Part shown: positions 1-8,404 of the stretch, one piece after another
How the letters are laid out: each line of letters starts with the position of its first letter
Numbering within the stretch: position 1 is the first letter of the stretch
Origin: Pseudanabaena mucicola FACHB-723
GTDB taxonomy: Bacteria; Cyanobacteriota; Cyanobacteriia; Pseudanabaenales; Pseudanabaenaceae
Assembly (NCBI RefSeq): GCF_014696385.1
Contig: NZ_JACJQB010000027.1
Span: 1-45,744, forward strand
Direction of reading: 5' to 3'
Length of the DNA: 45,744 nt
Translations under genes and position numbers: made by a program
Notes under the pieces: generated by a model
The model's input: only the letters and a program-made list of their open reading frames with translations
Told to the model about the DNA's origin: nothing
Database searches by the model: none

Positions 1-2
1 TG

Positions 3-146
3 GACTGGAAAGCTACTTGTGATTTAACTCTTTCAGTTTTATTCCCTTCTGTCCTTTGGTTGAAACTTCTCAGGTATCTTCAAATTAGTGCCGATATTGC
101 TGCTCGTCATGGCTTTGAAATTATTCTCAAACCCATTCCCACTTAA
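3..146 (+). CDS. C-terminal fragment of an unknown protein
   Basis: An open frame runs in from the left edge (first full codon at base 3) and ends at TAA 144-146, giving 47 residues. The peptide has a hydrophobic stretch (LFPSVLWLKLLRYL) and ends in KPIPT. I do not recognise the family. It is called a gene end only because the frame is open from the edge and a strong terminator follows about 90 bp later. It could also be a relic next to the decayed transposase downstream. Confidence 0.35.
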   Translation, partial: DWKATCDLTLSVLFPSVLWLKLLRYLQISADIAARHGFEIILKPIPT

Positions 147-233
147 CTCTTTTAGGAATGGTGCAAGATCTCAGTTATCTCAAAGTGATCAATGTTTTTA
201 TAGAATCAATCCACTTATTGATTTACCTGCTAG

Positions 234-286
234 CATTGGTGGCTTGCATCTGGGATTTACCCAAGAGCAGGCTACCAATGTTTTTT
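234..286 (+). terminator. Rho-independent terminator
   Basis: Arms CATTGGTGGCTTGC (234-247) and GCAGGCTACCAATG (267-280) pair over 14 positions with two G-T pairs. A second short pairing, TGGG/CCCA, sits in the loop, and TTTTTT follows at 281-286. It may serve the gene ending at 146 or an unannotated small RNA made from 147-286. Confidence 0.75.
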
Positions 287-303
287 CCTGAGAAGCTGTT
301 CGC

Positions 304-736
304 TTAGGACTATTGCGATCGCAATTGGGGTTATGGTGACGATGATTGACTAGTGACTAATAAAACCACTGACCTCTAGCAAATAGGTTGATGCCATATA
401 GGGCTAGACCACCGCAAGCGAAAGCTAATACCCCATATGCGATCTGAAATGCACCCAAAATGGGCTATCAATTTTCTGGCTTACTTACGCAATCACCGTC
501 AGCGCATTTCTGAGTATGGCTATTTACAGAATCAGGGAGTTACCATCGGCTCAGGCTCAGTTGAATCGACAATTAAGCAGATTGGTCGTCGGGGCAAGAT
601 TTCTGGCGCTCAGTGGAATAAAGACAATGTTGCTCAAGTTTTGAAATATCGTTGCGCTTATCTCAATGGCTATTGCTATTCTCCTAAGTATTTACTCAGT
701 GCCTAATTGAGATGCTCCCTCTGTGATTTGTCCTAA
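304..736 (+). mobile_element. Remnant of an ISKra4-type insertion sequence
   Basis: The only recognisable coding part is the transposase C-terminus at 437-706. Possible ends are TTAGGAC at 304-310 and its complement GTCCTAA at 730-736, a 7-bp match, so the limits are tentative. The 130 bp between 306 and 436 show no intact transposase sequence. Most of the element has been lost. Confidence 0.45.
437..706 (+). pseudogene. ISKra4-family transposase, C-terminal fragment
   Basis: These 89 residues match the end of ISKra4-family transposases. The segment GSGSVESTIKQIGRRGKISG, followed by AQWNKDNVAQVL and RCAYLNG, is the typical C-terminal signature. Family members are several hundred residues long, so the N-terminal domain and most catalytic residues are missing. 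The frame stays open upstream only to base 392. The fragment cannot be an active transposase and is best read as a decayed insertion sequence. Confidence 0.8.
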
Positions 737-1004
737 CTATCCTTTTTTTCTATATCATGAAAGAATTATCAGGAGTGATCAAGAGATACATTCCCTACGT
801 GAGTATATTTTGACTAATCCTAAAAATTAGAAAATCACTCTTTAATTGACCATCGACCATTACGTTAAGAAGTAAAACGTTATTTAGCTATAGCCAAGTA
901 AGCTAAGACATAAAACCCAAAGAAGAGTTGCGGCGCGAAGCGCCGCAACTCTTCTTTGGGTTTTGGGGTTGTCCTAACATAACTAGCTACTGCTATATTT
1001 CAAG
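707..1004. other. Intergenic stretch without a gene
   Basis: About 300 bp between the transposase remnant and the chlP terminator hold no convincing coding frame. TTGTCCTAAC occurs at 728-737 and again at 968-977. The only strong structure is the perfect 53-bp palindrome at 912-964. Confidence 0.6.
912..964. repeat. Perfect 53-bp palindromic element (family A)
   Basis: Two perfectly complementary 25-nt arms (912-936 and 940-964) enclose the 3-nt loop GAA. The outer part reads AAAACCC/GGGTTTT and the core reads GGCGCGAAGCGCC. The same outer and core sequences recur at 39602-39656 with a different but still paired middle. Imperfect inverted copies of an AGTAGCTA-like sequence lie outside the palindrome (about 896 and 980-990), so it may be the centre of a MITE-like element. 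Confidence 0.85.
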
Positions 1005-1050
1005 ATAAAAAGACTGGTGTAGCAAGAAAAATCTCACTACACCAGTCTTT
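1005..1050 (-). terminator. Terminator of chlP
   Basis: Perfect 14-bp arms AAAGACTGGTGTAG (1009-1022) and its complement (1037-1050) enclose a 14-nt loop. On the minus strand the hairpin is followed by a T-rich run, 19 bp after the chlP stop. Confidence 0.75.
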
Positions 1051-1068
1051 AGTTTTCTATCTTTTTTA

Positions 1069-2289
1069 TTAAGGCGCTAGAGCATTGCCACGCAGCAAGC
1101 TACCGATTGTCTTGAAGGTAATCTTTAACTGAGTTAAAGGATTAGCAGGAACGACAGTCTTGTAGAGATAGCTGTCAAAGGTGAGCTTCTGCACATCCTT
1201 ATCCGCACACATTTCTACAAAAGCTTCACGGGTTGCATTGGTGGCGTAAAACACATTCTGAAGAATGTCTAAAACCTTGTAGGTCAAGCCATACTGCTTA
1301 TCCCAACGCTTGATGTAAACCTTGAGATCGGCTTCGGTGGGGATGCGCTTACCTGCGGCAGCAAACTCAACAATCGCTTCAGCACACATCCGACCAGACT
1401 TAGCCGCAAAGTAAATACCTTCACCACTAGATTTAGTCACATAGCCAGCCGCATCGCCAACAAGGGCAATCCGACCAACGACACGACGAGGACGGGGATG
1501 CTCAGGAATTGGGTGAGCTTCAACTTTGATTACTTCGCCGCCTTCGATGCGAGGTAAAGCGCGGGCGCGAATACCAGCTTGCAATTGCTTGATCATGCGT
1601 TGGTTTTTGTGCATTGTGCCAGTACCAACGGCAACGTGATCGTATTTAGGGAAGACCCATGCGTAAAAATCGGGTGAAACGTCATCACCCACATACATTT
1701 CGGCAAGATCTTTGTAATATTCCATCTTGTCTGCGGGGATGCGAATGCGTTCTTGGAATGCGATCGCATAATTATAATCACCAGCATCCATAGCTTTAGC
1801 AACTACGGAGTTAGCGCCATCAGCACCCACAATCAGATCAATTTCGAGGGTACGGATTACACCTTCGTTACCACCTTCGGCAAAGTCGGAGTAGGTGATG
1901 ACGTAGGGCTGATTCCCGTTGTTATTAATTTTGATATCAAGGACGCGACCATTGATCAGCTTTGCGCCGAGATCAGCAGCACGGTTACGCAAAAATGCAT
2001 CGAGAACTTCGCGGCGACACATGCCGATATATTCATCGGGATTGTCTAATTTAATGTCTACTTCCACATTGCTGGGAGAGATCATTTTCATATTGCGAAC
2101 GCGACGATCGATGATTTCGTCAGGCAACTCAAACTCAGAAACCATACATAGAGGAATTGCTCCACCGCAGGGTTTGGCGTTGTCCAGCTTACGCTCAAAT
2201 ATGTAGGTTTCAATTCCTGCTTTGGCAAGTGTTTCAGCCGCGCAAGAACCCGCAGGTCCGCCGCCTACAACAGCAACTCGTAATGTCAA
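1069..2289 (-). CDS. chlP: Geranylgeranyl reductase ChlP
   Basis: ChlP reduces geranylgeranyl groups, as diphosphate or already attached to chlorophyllide, to phytyl using NADPH. It supplies the tail of chlorophyll a and of tocopherol. The 406-residue protein starts with a classic FAD-binding Rossmann motif (VAVVGGGPAGS, residues 5-15), followed by the family signature CGGAIP near residue 41 and the second FAD motif LVGDAAGYV near residue 277. Length matches cyanobacterial ChlP. It is divergent from the hydrolase gene at 2540, with about 250 bp between them, and has its own terminator. Other pigment genes (acsF, ycf54, gun4) lie in the window but not in an operon with it. Confidence 0.95.
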   Translation of the reverse strand: MTLRVAVVGGGPAGSCAAETLAKAGIETYIFERKLDNAKPCGGAIPLCMVSEFELPDEIIDRRVRNMKMISPSNVEVDIKLDNPDEYIGMCRREVLDAFLRNRAADLGAKLINGRVLDIKINNNGNQPYVITYSDFAEGGNEGVIRTLEIDLIVGADGANSVVAKAMDAGDYNYAIAFQERIRIPADKMEYYKDLAEMYVGDDVSPDFYAWVFPKYDHVAVGTGTMHKNQRMIKQLQAGIRARALPRIEGGEVIKVEAHPIPEHPRPRRVVGRIALVGDAAGYVTKSSGEGIYFAAKSGRMCAEAIVEFAAAGKRIPTEADLKVYIKRWDKQYGLTYKVLDILQNVFYATNATREAFVEMCADKDVQKLTFDSYLYKTVVPANPLTQLKITFKTIGSLLRGNALAP

Positions 2290-2539
2290 AATGCGCTCCT
2301 AAAGCTTTATTTAATCAAGGTTTAACTACTCTGGATGTTAGCATTCACGCCCTAGAGATTGGGGCAAAATTGACGAATATTAACATTTGTATTGTTTTGT
2401 ATAGTGCGATCGCAAAACACAAGAAGAGAGTTGCGGAATTAATTTGCGAGGTTGTGAAGAGAACTAATGACTTATTCAGGAAAATAAAATTTTGTGTTAG
2501 GTTGAATCATCCATCTGTTATATATAAGGCGATCCAAAT

Positions 2540-4252
2540 ATGAAATATCTCAACTCGCCGATTGGAAAAGTAATTGAAACTATTACGAAGCGGTTGATAC
2601 CCCGTTCGGCTGCCTTGATGATTTTGTTAAGTGCGATCGCAAGTGTGGCGATGGTCAAGCCTAGTGAAGCTGCCGACACAGTTAACTTTCGTTATAGTCT
2701 TTTTGAAGTTTCCGTATCGGTTGATGACTTGGAAACTTTTGCGAAGTCAGGGGAATTGCGGGGAGCATTAGACATGGCATCTCGGTACATTCCTGCGGCG
2801 GATATGGCAAATTTTCGGCGGATTTTATCTGAACGTGCCGATGTGCCGATTGTTTTGCTATCACGATTTCTCTATACATCTCAAGGTGAGCGCTCCCTCG
2901 ATATTCTCGGTGAGTTTATTACCACGGGACCCAACTTATCGGGAAATCGAGCAATTCGGGCGGCAGCGGTTTTGGCAACTGCTGATCGGGAAAATGGACT
3001 GACGTTATTAAACTTTTTACGCAAATTTCCGACTTCAGATATTTATTTTGATATTCAATCGGGATTACAAACTGTAAGTGAATTGACTGACCTATTGCAA
3101 AATACCCAAAAAGTGGTGCAAATGGTTAATGATCAAGCGAATACACAGTCTCAGGCAAGTGCGACAACACAGCCATTGCAGTTAGCTGATTTGCGAAATA
3201 AGGGGCAATCGCAGTGGGATCGCTATAGTCTCAATGCGCCATCTTTAGACCAAAAATATGAAATTCCCTTCTATTTATTTGTCCCCAAAAATTCTAGTCT
3301 GTCGGGCATTTCTGCACTTATACCAAATAAGATTAATGCGATCGTGATCTATCCTGGATTAATCTCTACTCGTGAGCCGTTGCTTTATTTAGCAGAACAT
3401 TTAGCATCCTATGGCTTTGCGGTTGTCCTGACTATTTCACCCAATAGTAGCCAAGAACAGTTAGATAAATTGATTATTGGGGTCGCTAGTGAAATTGCGC
3501 CGCCAGAAAGTTTTATTGAGCGTCCTAATGACATTACAGCAGTGCTGAACTACATCGAAAAATCAGCACCAGTCGATAATCCGAATAGCCAGAAAATTGA
3601 TTGGCAAAATGTCGGCATGATTGGTCACTCTTTTGGTGGCTATGCAGCCCTTGCTTTAGTTAGTGATGCCAAGATTCAATTTGCTGATTTGGCGGAAGCA
3701 TGTCAAAAATCGAAATGGAATGCTTCTTTATTCCTGCAATGTGTGGCTTTGAAACTGCCAAATACTGCAAGCTATCAACTGGGTGATCCCCGCATTAAAG
3801 CTGTGATGGCGGTTAACCCTGTGACTAGCCATGTTTTAGGTAAACCAAATCTCAGCAAAATTACTGTACCGATCGCTCTAGTTGGTAGCTCTGATGATAC
3901 TTTTGCCCCGCTAGTTTCTGAGCAAGTCGTGCCATTTACATGGCTAACGGCAACCAATCGTTATTTGTTACTGCTCAATCGGGCTGGACATACGGCGGTG
4001 ACAGCAATTACATCAAGTGATCGCATTAGTCCTGAGATTAGTAATATCCTTGCGGGTCCCAATGCGATCGCAGCCCAAAATTACCTCAAGTTATTCAGCG
4101 TTGCTTTTTTTAAAAATCACCTTTCCCAAGAAAATAACTTTGCCGAATACCTAACCTCTGCATATTTTGCCAATATCTCAACACCTGCGGCACAGGTGAG
4201 CTTGTTGCGATCACTAAGTATAGAAACCGTGAGTAATGCGATCGCAAATTAA
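2540..4252 (+). CDS. Secreted DUF1400 alpha/beta hydrolase
   Basis: The 570-residue protein begins with a basic stretch and a hydrophobic signal segment (about residues 21-44, ending AEA-like). A cyanobacterial DUF1400 region follows (about 46-170), then an alpha/beta-hydrolase domain. The nucleophile elbow is GHSFGG with Ser364. The probable acid lies in GSSDDTFAP (Asp452 or Asp453) and the probable base is His484 in AGHTAV, so the triad looks complete. Related proteins are annotated as predicted dienelactone hydrolases or lipase-like enzymes; the substrate is unknown. A periplasmic or outer-envelope site is inferred from the signal peptide. It is a single gene, followed by a hairpin. Confidence 0.85.
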   Translation: MKYLNSPIGKVIETITKRLIPRSAALMILLSAIASVAMVKPSEAADTVNFRYSLFEVSVSVDDLETFAKSGELRGALDMASRYIPAADMANFRRILSERADVPIVLLSRFLYTSQGERSLDILGEFITTGPNLSGNRAIRAAAVLATADRENGLTLLNFLRKFPTSDIYFDIQSGLQTVSELTDLLQNTQKVVQMVNDQANTQSQASATTQPLQLADLRNKGQSQWDRYSLNAPSLDQKYEIPFYLFVPKNSSLSGISALIPNKINAIVIYPGLISTREPLLYLAEHLASYGFAVVLTISPNSSQEQLDKLIIGVASEIAPPESFIERPNDITAVLNYIEKSAPVDNPNSQKIDWQNVGMIGHSFGGYAALALVSDAKIQFADLAEACQKSKWNASLFLQCVALKLPNTASYQLGDPRIKAVMAVNPVTSHVLGKPNLSKITVPIALVGSSDDTFAPLVSEQVVPFTWLTATNRYLLLLNRAGHTAVTAITSSDRISPEISNILAGPNAIAAQNYLKLFSVAFFKNHLSQENNFAEYLTSAYFANISTPAAQVSLLRSLSIETVSNAIAN

Positions 4253-4274
4253 TTAATTTAAATAAACCCCAGAT

Positions 4275-4307
4275 ATCCAAGCCGCCCGCCTAACGGGTGG
4301 CTTGGAT
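4275..4307 (+). terminator. Hairpin after the hydrolase gene
   Basis: Arms ATCCAAGCCGCCCG (4275-4288) and CGGGTGGCTTGGAT (4294-4307) pair fully with one G-T pair around CCTAA. No clear T-run follows, so it may be a terminator, an mRNA-stabilising hairpin or another intergenic palindrome. Confidence 0.5.
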
Positions 4308-4458
4308 AATATACTTAATGCTTCTTAACAAGCAAACCTTATTTCTAGATATAACTACCCATAAACTAGAGACTAGTCGTAAAATAGGCAGTCATATAGG
4401 TATATACACTGCAATTTATTAGCAAAATCCTTTAGCGGCATTTAAAAAATACGAACAT

Positions 4459-5532
4459 ATGGTAGCTACCCCTTCTAAACCCGATGTCCAGTCAAACCAA
4501 AAGGTGAACGGGACTGGCCGACGCGAAACTATCCTGACCCCACGCTTCTACACCACCGACTTTGAAGCGATGGCAAATATGGACATCTTCGATCTCAAGC
4601 CAGATTACGAAGCTATCCTTGAAGAATTTAAGTTTGACTATAACCGTCGTCACTTTGTACGGACTGCTGATTTTAATCAAGATTGGAGTCAAATCGATCC
4701 AACAGTGAAGGAACATTTCCGCGTCTTCCTTGAGGGATCTTGTACATCAGAATTTTCGGGATTTTTACTTTACAAGGAAATTGCTGTCAAAATCAAAGAC
4801 AAGAACCCTTTGATGGCAGAAATTTTTAGCCTCATGAGCCGTGACGAAGCGCGTCATGCTGGCTTCTTGAATAAAGCTATGCCTGACTTTGATCTGCAAC
4901 TAGATCTTTCCACACTTTCCAAGACCAAGAAATACGTTTACTTCGCACCGAAGTTTATTTTCTACGCCACCTATCTTTCAGAAAAGATTGGCTACTGGCG
5001 TTATATCAAGATTCACCAACATTTCCTTGCTCATCCTGAATATCGCATTTACCCAATCTTCAATTTCTTTGAAAATTGGTGTCAAGACGAGAGCCGCCAT
5101 GGTGACTTCTGTAGCTTACTTCTCCGCAGTGAGCAGAATAATATCAAGGGCATCAGAGCTAATCTCTGGAGCAAGTTCTTCTTGCTCTCGGTATTTGCGA
5201 CTATGTATCTCAACGATATTTGTGTTCGCAATGAGTTCTATGAATCGATTGGCATGGATACTCGCAAATATGTTGAAGAAGTTCTCCGCGAAACCAACCG
5301 TGACGCAGCCAAGGCTTTCCCTGTAATTATGGACTTGGAAAATCCTAAGTTCTGGTCTTGCCTGAAGAAGTGTGAAGAAAACAACGCTAAGTTAGTAGCG
5401 ATCGACGAGTCTAATGCTCCTGAATGGCTCAAGAAGATTAAGAAACTGCCTTACCTTGCCAACAATGGGGTGCAGTTTTTGACTATGTATCTCCAGCCTT
5501 CAATTCCTGCTCCTAAGGGCGTAGTTCTCTAA
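4459..5532 (+). CDS. acsF: Mg-protoporphyrin IX monomethyl ester oxidative cyclase AcsF
   Basis: AcsF is the diiron, oxygen-dependent cyclase that forms ring E of chlorophyll, converting Mg-protoporphyrin IX monomethyl ester to protochlorophyllide. The 357-residue protein has the two diiron-binding helices EARH (residues 130-133) and ESRH (211-214), plus family sequences such as FYTTDFEAMANMD near residue 30 and the conserved SEFSGFLLYKE. Length is normal for the family. No clear Shine-Dalgarno sequence precedes the ATG. The gene stands alone and ends in a strong bidirectional terminator. Its assembly partner Ycf54 is encoded about 11 kb downstream at 16472. Confidence 0.96.
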   Translation: MVATPSKPDVQSNQKVNGTGRRETILTPRFYTTDFEAMANMDIFDLKPDYEAILEEFKFDYNRRHFVRTADFNQDWSQIDPTVKEHFRVFLEGSCTSEFSGFLLYKEIAVKIKDKNPLMAEIFSLMSRDEARHAGFLNKAMPDFDLQLDLSTLSKTKKYVYFAPKFIFYATYLSEKIGYWRYIKIHQHFLAHPEYRIYPIFNFFENWCQDESRHGDFCSLLLRSEQNNIKGIRANLWSKFFLLSVFATMYLNDICVRNEFYESIGMDTRKYVEEVLRETNRDAAKAFPVIMDLENPKFWSCLKKCEENNAKLVAIDESNAPEWLKKIKKLPYLANNGVQFLTMYLQPSIPAPKGVVL

Positions 5533-5545
5533 TCAGTCAATCAAC

Positions 5546-5576
5546 AAAAAAGGTGGTGCTTTGCACCACCTTTTTT
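5546..5576. terminator. Bidirectional terminator between acsF and the TIGR01777 gene
   Basis: Perfect 14-bp arms, AAAAAAGGTGGTGC at 5546-5559 and its complement at 5563-5576, enclose TTT. Both strands get a T-run, so it suits the converging transcripts of acsF and the gene at 5587. Confidence 0.9.
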
Positions 5577-5586
5577 TCTGCGGATT

Positions 5587-6507
5587 TTAGCTGAAAATTT
5601 CACCCAACGCCCGATCAATATTGGGATATTTGAACGAGAACTTATTGATTTCGGCTTTGTGCGGTAATACCTTCTGACCATCCAGCAATACCGATGCGCC
5701 TTCCCCAAACACTAAAATTAGGGCGGCGGCGGGGACTGGTAAGAAAGCAGGTCGTTTAATCGCTTTGGCAAAAGCAACGGTAAACTCCTCATTAGTAACA
5801 GGTTGAGGAGCAGTGCCATTGAGCGCACCTGTAACTTGATCATTGTTGAGTGCATAAATAATTAGCTCCACCCAATCATCACGGTGAATCCAAGAAAACC
5901 ACTGTTTCCCTGAGCCAATTTTGCCGCCACCACCAACTTGGAAAATCGGTAGCATTTTTGCGATCGCACCGCCCATTCCCAAGACAATACCTGTGCGGAG
6001 TTTAACTAGACGTACTCCCAAATTAGTGACAGGATCGGCTGCTGCTTCCCAATCACGACAGATATCGGCTAAAAAGTCATTACCGCGATCGCTATATTCA
6101 TCAAAGGATTTATCTAAACTTGTCCCGTAATAGCCAATCGCCGAGCCACTGATTAATACCTTGGGCTTTACCTCAGCATTACTGATCGCCTCCACTAAGA
6201 TCTTGGTAGTCAAAACGCGGCTATCACGAATTTCCTGCTTGCGTTTATCTGTCCAGCGCACACCTGCAATTGGTTCACCAGCAAGATTAATCACTGCATC
6301 ACTGCCAGAGATCTCCTGAGTCCAATCACCTAAGGCAAAGGGCTTGTAGCCAACAATTTTGACATTAGGAAATGCCTCTGATGGAAACTGACGACTAGCT
6401 TTTTCGACATTACGGCATAGCACAACAATATGATCTCCTAAAGCCTGTAAGCGCTCAACTAGCTTTACGCCAACAAATCCCGTAGCACCCGTAATGACAA
6501 TTTTCAT
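5587..6507 (-). CDS. TIGR01777-family NAD(P)-binding epimerase-like protein
   Basis: This 306-residue short-chain dehydrogenase/epimerase-like protein has the N-terminal nucleotide-binding motif GATGFVG (residues 7-13). The segments NLAGEPIAG and RWTDKRKQEI near residues 74-92 are typical of the TIGR01777 (SDR39U1-like) family, and a DUF1731-type C-terminal end follows. Related proteins occur across bacteria and plastids; the substrate is not established. The gene is divergent from lpxA. A MITE-like element and a 12-bp tandem duplication (AATCTAATTTGT at 6508-6531) lie in its upstream region. Confidence 0.88.
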   Translation of the reverse strand: MKIVITGATGFVGVKLVERLQALGDHIVVLCRNVEKASRQFPSEAFPNVKIVGYKPFALGDWTQEISGSDAVINLAGEPIAGVRWTDKRKQEIRDSRVLTTKILVEAISNAEVKPKVLISGSAIGYYGTSLDKSFDEYSDRGNDFLADICRDWEAAADPVTNLGVRLVKLRTGIVLGMGGAIAKMLPIFQVGGGGKIGSGKQWFSWIHRDDWVELIIYALNNDQVTGALNGTAPQPVTNEEFTVAFAKAIKRPAFLPVPAAALILVFGEGASVLLDGQKVLPHKAEINKFSFKYPNIDRALGEIFS

Positions 6508-6555
6508 AATCTAATTTGTAATCTAATTTGTAATCTGGTTGAGATGATTTGCTTA

Positions 6556-6653
6556 AGTAGCTAGCTAATTAAAACCCAGAGCTAGAACCTGTGGCGCATG
6601 CGCAGCGTGCGCCACAGGTTCTAAGGCTTTATATTTAATTATGCTTAGTTACT
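6556..6653. mobile_element. 98-bp MITE-like element flanked by TA
   Basis: The element starts AGTAGCTAGC at 6556 and ends GCTTAGTTACT at 6653, with a TA dinucleotide on both sides (6554-6555 and 6654-6655). It encloses a perfect 16-bp hairpin (6583-6598 and 6608-6623). Its right end, read inwards, matches 17 of the first 20 bases of the IS630-family end at 45294. TA target duplication is a hallmark of the IS630/Tc1-mariner group, so this is probably a non-autonomous relative of that IS. It lies between two divergent genes and so could affect both promoters. Confidence 0.65.
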
Positions 6654-6758
6654 TAATATCCATAGTCATCCTAAATCACTTGGTTGGGAATTTTTTGATG
6701 TAGACTGTTCCTTACTTTGCTATTGCTGTAGACCGTAGCCTCACATTTCCCCATTTTC

Positions 6759-7589
6759 ATGCCCAATACTAATATTACGATTCATCCTCGCGCTATCGTT
6801 CATCCCAACGCCAAAATTGGTGAAGGTACATCTATTGGTGCTGATGCCATTGTTGATGAATTTGTGGAAATTGGCGATCGCTGCGAAATTAGGGCAAGGG
6901 CGATCGTTACGGGGCATACCAAGCTTGGTAATGACAATCAAGTTGGCTATGGTGCAATTATTGGTTCTGAGCCGCAGGACACTTCCTATAAGGGGGCAGT
7001 GACCTTTGTAGAAATTGGCGATCGCAATATTTTTCGTGAATATGCCACCGTCAACCGTGGCACGAAGGAAGGCTCGGTTACCAAAATCGGTAATGACAAT
7101 TTGCTATTTACTGGCGCACATGTCGCCCATAACTGCAAAATTGGCAATCGGGTCATTTTAGTCAACAACGTTTTGCTAGCGGGCTATGTCGAGGTAAATG
7201 ATTACGCCTTTATGGGGGGCGACTCCGTGGTACATCAGTTTACGCGGATTGGCTCCTATGCAATGGTACGCGGACAAACTCGCCTTGGTATGGATGTCCC
7301 ACCCTACTGCATGGCAGTAGACACAAATATGGTGCTGGGCTTAAATCGCCTTGGGTTACGTCGTAATGGTTTTAGCCATGAGCGCCGTCGTCAAATTTTG
7401 GCAGCCTATGATGTTATTTATCGGTCAGGACGCAATCGTTCTCAAGCTTTGCAATTCTTGGAGTCCTCTGCCGAGTTTGCAGAAAATCCCGATATTCAAC
7501 TCTTTTGCAATTTTATTAAAGCTAGCTCACGCGGCATTTGTAAGCTCTATGAACGCGGCGCTAGTCGCATTGAAGAAGATCGTGAATAA
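6759..7589 (+). CDS. lpxA: Acyl-ACP--UDP-N-acetylglucosamine O-acyltransferase LpxA
   Basis: LpxA catalyses the first step of lipid A synthesis, moving a 3-hydroxyacyl chain from ACP to UDP-N-acetylglucosamine. The 276-residue protein shows the isoleucine-rich hexapeptide pattern of a left-handed beta-helix from residue 7 to about 190 and the active-site segment GAHVAHNCKIG, with His124 as the expected catalytic base. An alpha-helical C-terminus follows, as usual. In many cyanobacteria lpxA sits with lpxC and fabZ; here it is alone, while lpxD lies about 17 kb away. A bidirectional terminator follows directly. Confidence 0.95.
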   Translation: MPNTNITIHPRAIVHPNAKIGEGTSIGADAIVDEFVEIGDRCEIRARAIVTGHTKLGNDNQVGYGAIIGSEPQDTSYKGAVTFVEIGDRNIFREYATVNRGTKEGSVTKIGNDNLLFTGAHVAHNCKIGNRVILVNNVLLAGYVEVNDYAFMGGDSVVHQFTRIGSYAMVRGQTRLGMDVPPYCMAVDTNMVLGLNRLGLRRNGFSHERRRQILAAYDVIYRSGRNRSQALQFLESSAEFAENPDIQLFCNFIKASSRGICKLYERGASRIEEDRE

Positions 7590-7616
7590 AAAAAGAGCGC
7601 AGAGCGCTCTTTTTTT
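7590..7616. terminator. Bidirectional terminator between lpxA and the response regulator
   Basis: GAGCGC (7595-7600) and GCGCTC (7604-7609) enclose AGA. An A-run before and a T-run after make it usable on both strands. It sits right after the lpxA stop codon and 10 bp from the end of the opposing gene. Confidence 0.85.
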
Positions 7617-7626
7617 ATTTATTTAG

Positions 7627-8316
7627 CTATTTGACTAAACCTGCTCGCAGAGCGCGGACAGCCGCCTGTGTTCGATCATCCGCACATAGTTTATTCAAAA
7701 TGTTACGCACATGAGTCTTGACCGTGCCGACGGTGATATAAAGTCTTTCGGCAATTTCAGCATTGCTATTGCCATTGACGATCTCCGACAAAACTTCTAG
7801 CTCACGCTCGGTTAGAGGTGTCGCTTGTAACACCTGTTTGTAGTCTGCTTCGGCAGCATCAATCTCGACAGTTGCCTCACGGCGACGTACCTGTTGCAAA
7901 ACAATATTTGCGATCGCAGGATCAATCCATGAGTTGCCCTCAGCAGTGAGTTTTAATGCTTGGACAAGATTATCGGAACTAATATCTTTGATGCAATAGG
8001 AATCTGCACCTGCGGCAAAGGCAGCCAAAACCGTCTCTTGATTATCGGTCAGGGTCAGAATTAAAACCTTAGTGGCTCTCCCTGCTTCCGTGGCAGCAGC
8101 CTTAATTTGGCGAGTTACCTCCACCCCATCGATATCAGGCAAACCTAAATCAACAATGGCTACATCAGGTTGTTGGCTATTTACTAAGGAAACGCCTTCA
8201 TTCCCCGTTGCCGCCTCACCTACAAACACCAGATCGACCTGCTGTTGCAAAGCGATCTTCATGCCCATGCGGGTCAGGTCATGGTCTTCAATTAGGACAA
8301 CACGAATCGAACTCAT
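7627..8316 (-). CDS. NarL/FixJ-type response regulator
   Basis: This DNA-binding two-component regulator has about 229 residues. The receiver domain (about residues 4-125) has the acidic pocket EDHD and the phospho-acceptor Asp in IVDLGLPD (residue 56 from this start), followed by LTLTD and the CIKD lysine. A LuxR-type helix-turn-helix fills the C-terminus (about 163-229; LTERELEVL, then VGTVKTHVRNILNKL). An ATG two codons upstream (8322) is an alternative start; MSSIRVVLIEDHD fits the family better. No histidine kinase is nearby, so the signal is unknown. The target genes cannot be told from sequence. Confidence 0.9.
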   Translation of the reverse strand: MSSIRVVLIEDHDLTRMGMKIALQQQVDLVFVGEAATGNEGVSLVNSQQPDVAIVDLGLPDIDGVEVTRQIKAAATEAGRATKVLILTLTDNQETVLAAFAAGADSYCIKDISSDNLVQALKLTAEGNSWIDPAIANIVLQQVRRREATVEIDAAEADYKQVLQATPLTERELEVLSEIVNGNSNAEIAERLYITVGTVKTHVRNILNKLCADDRTQAAVRALRAGLVK

Positions 8317-8404
8317 AAGCACTTGTGCAGATTATGCATAGTCAGTATTGATACCAGAATCTCATAGAAAGGTACAAAAACTAATATTAAGTAGTTAGGC
8401 TAGA

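Noticed and set aside
88-291. 67-codon ORF at the left edge
   Set aside because: It overlaps a terminator hairpin and has no recognisable motif; the frame ending at 146 fits better as a gene end.
2157-2543. 128-codon ORF spanning the chlP start and its promoter
   Set aside because: It is antisense to the chlP 5' end and covers the divergent promoter region; no homology is visible.
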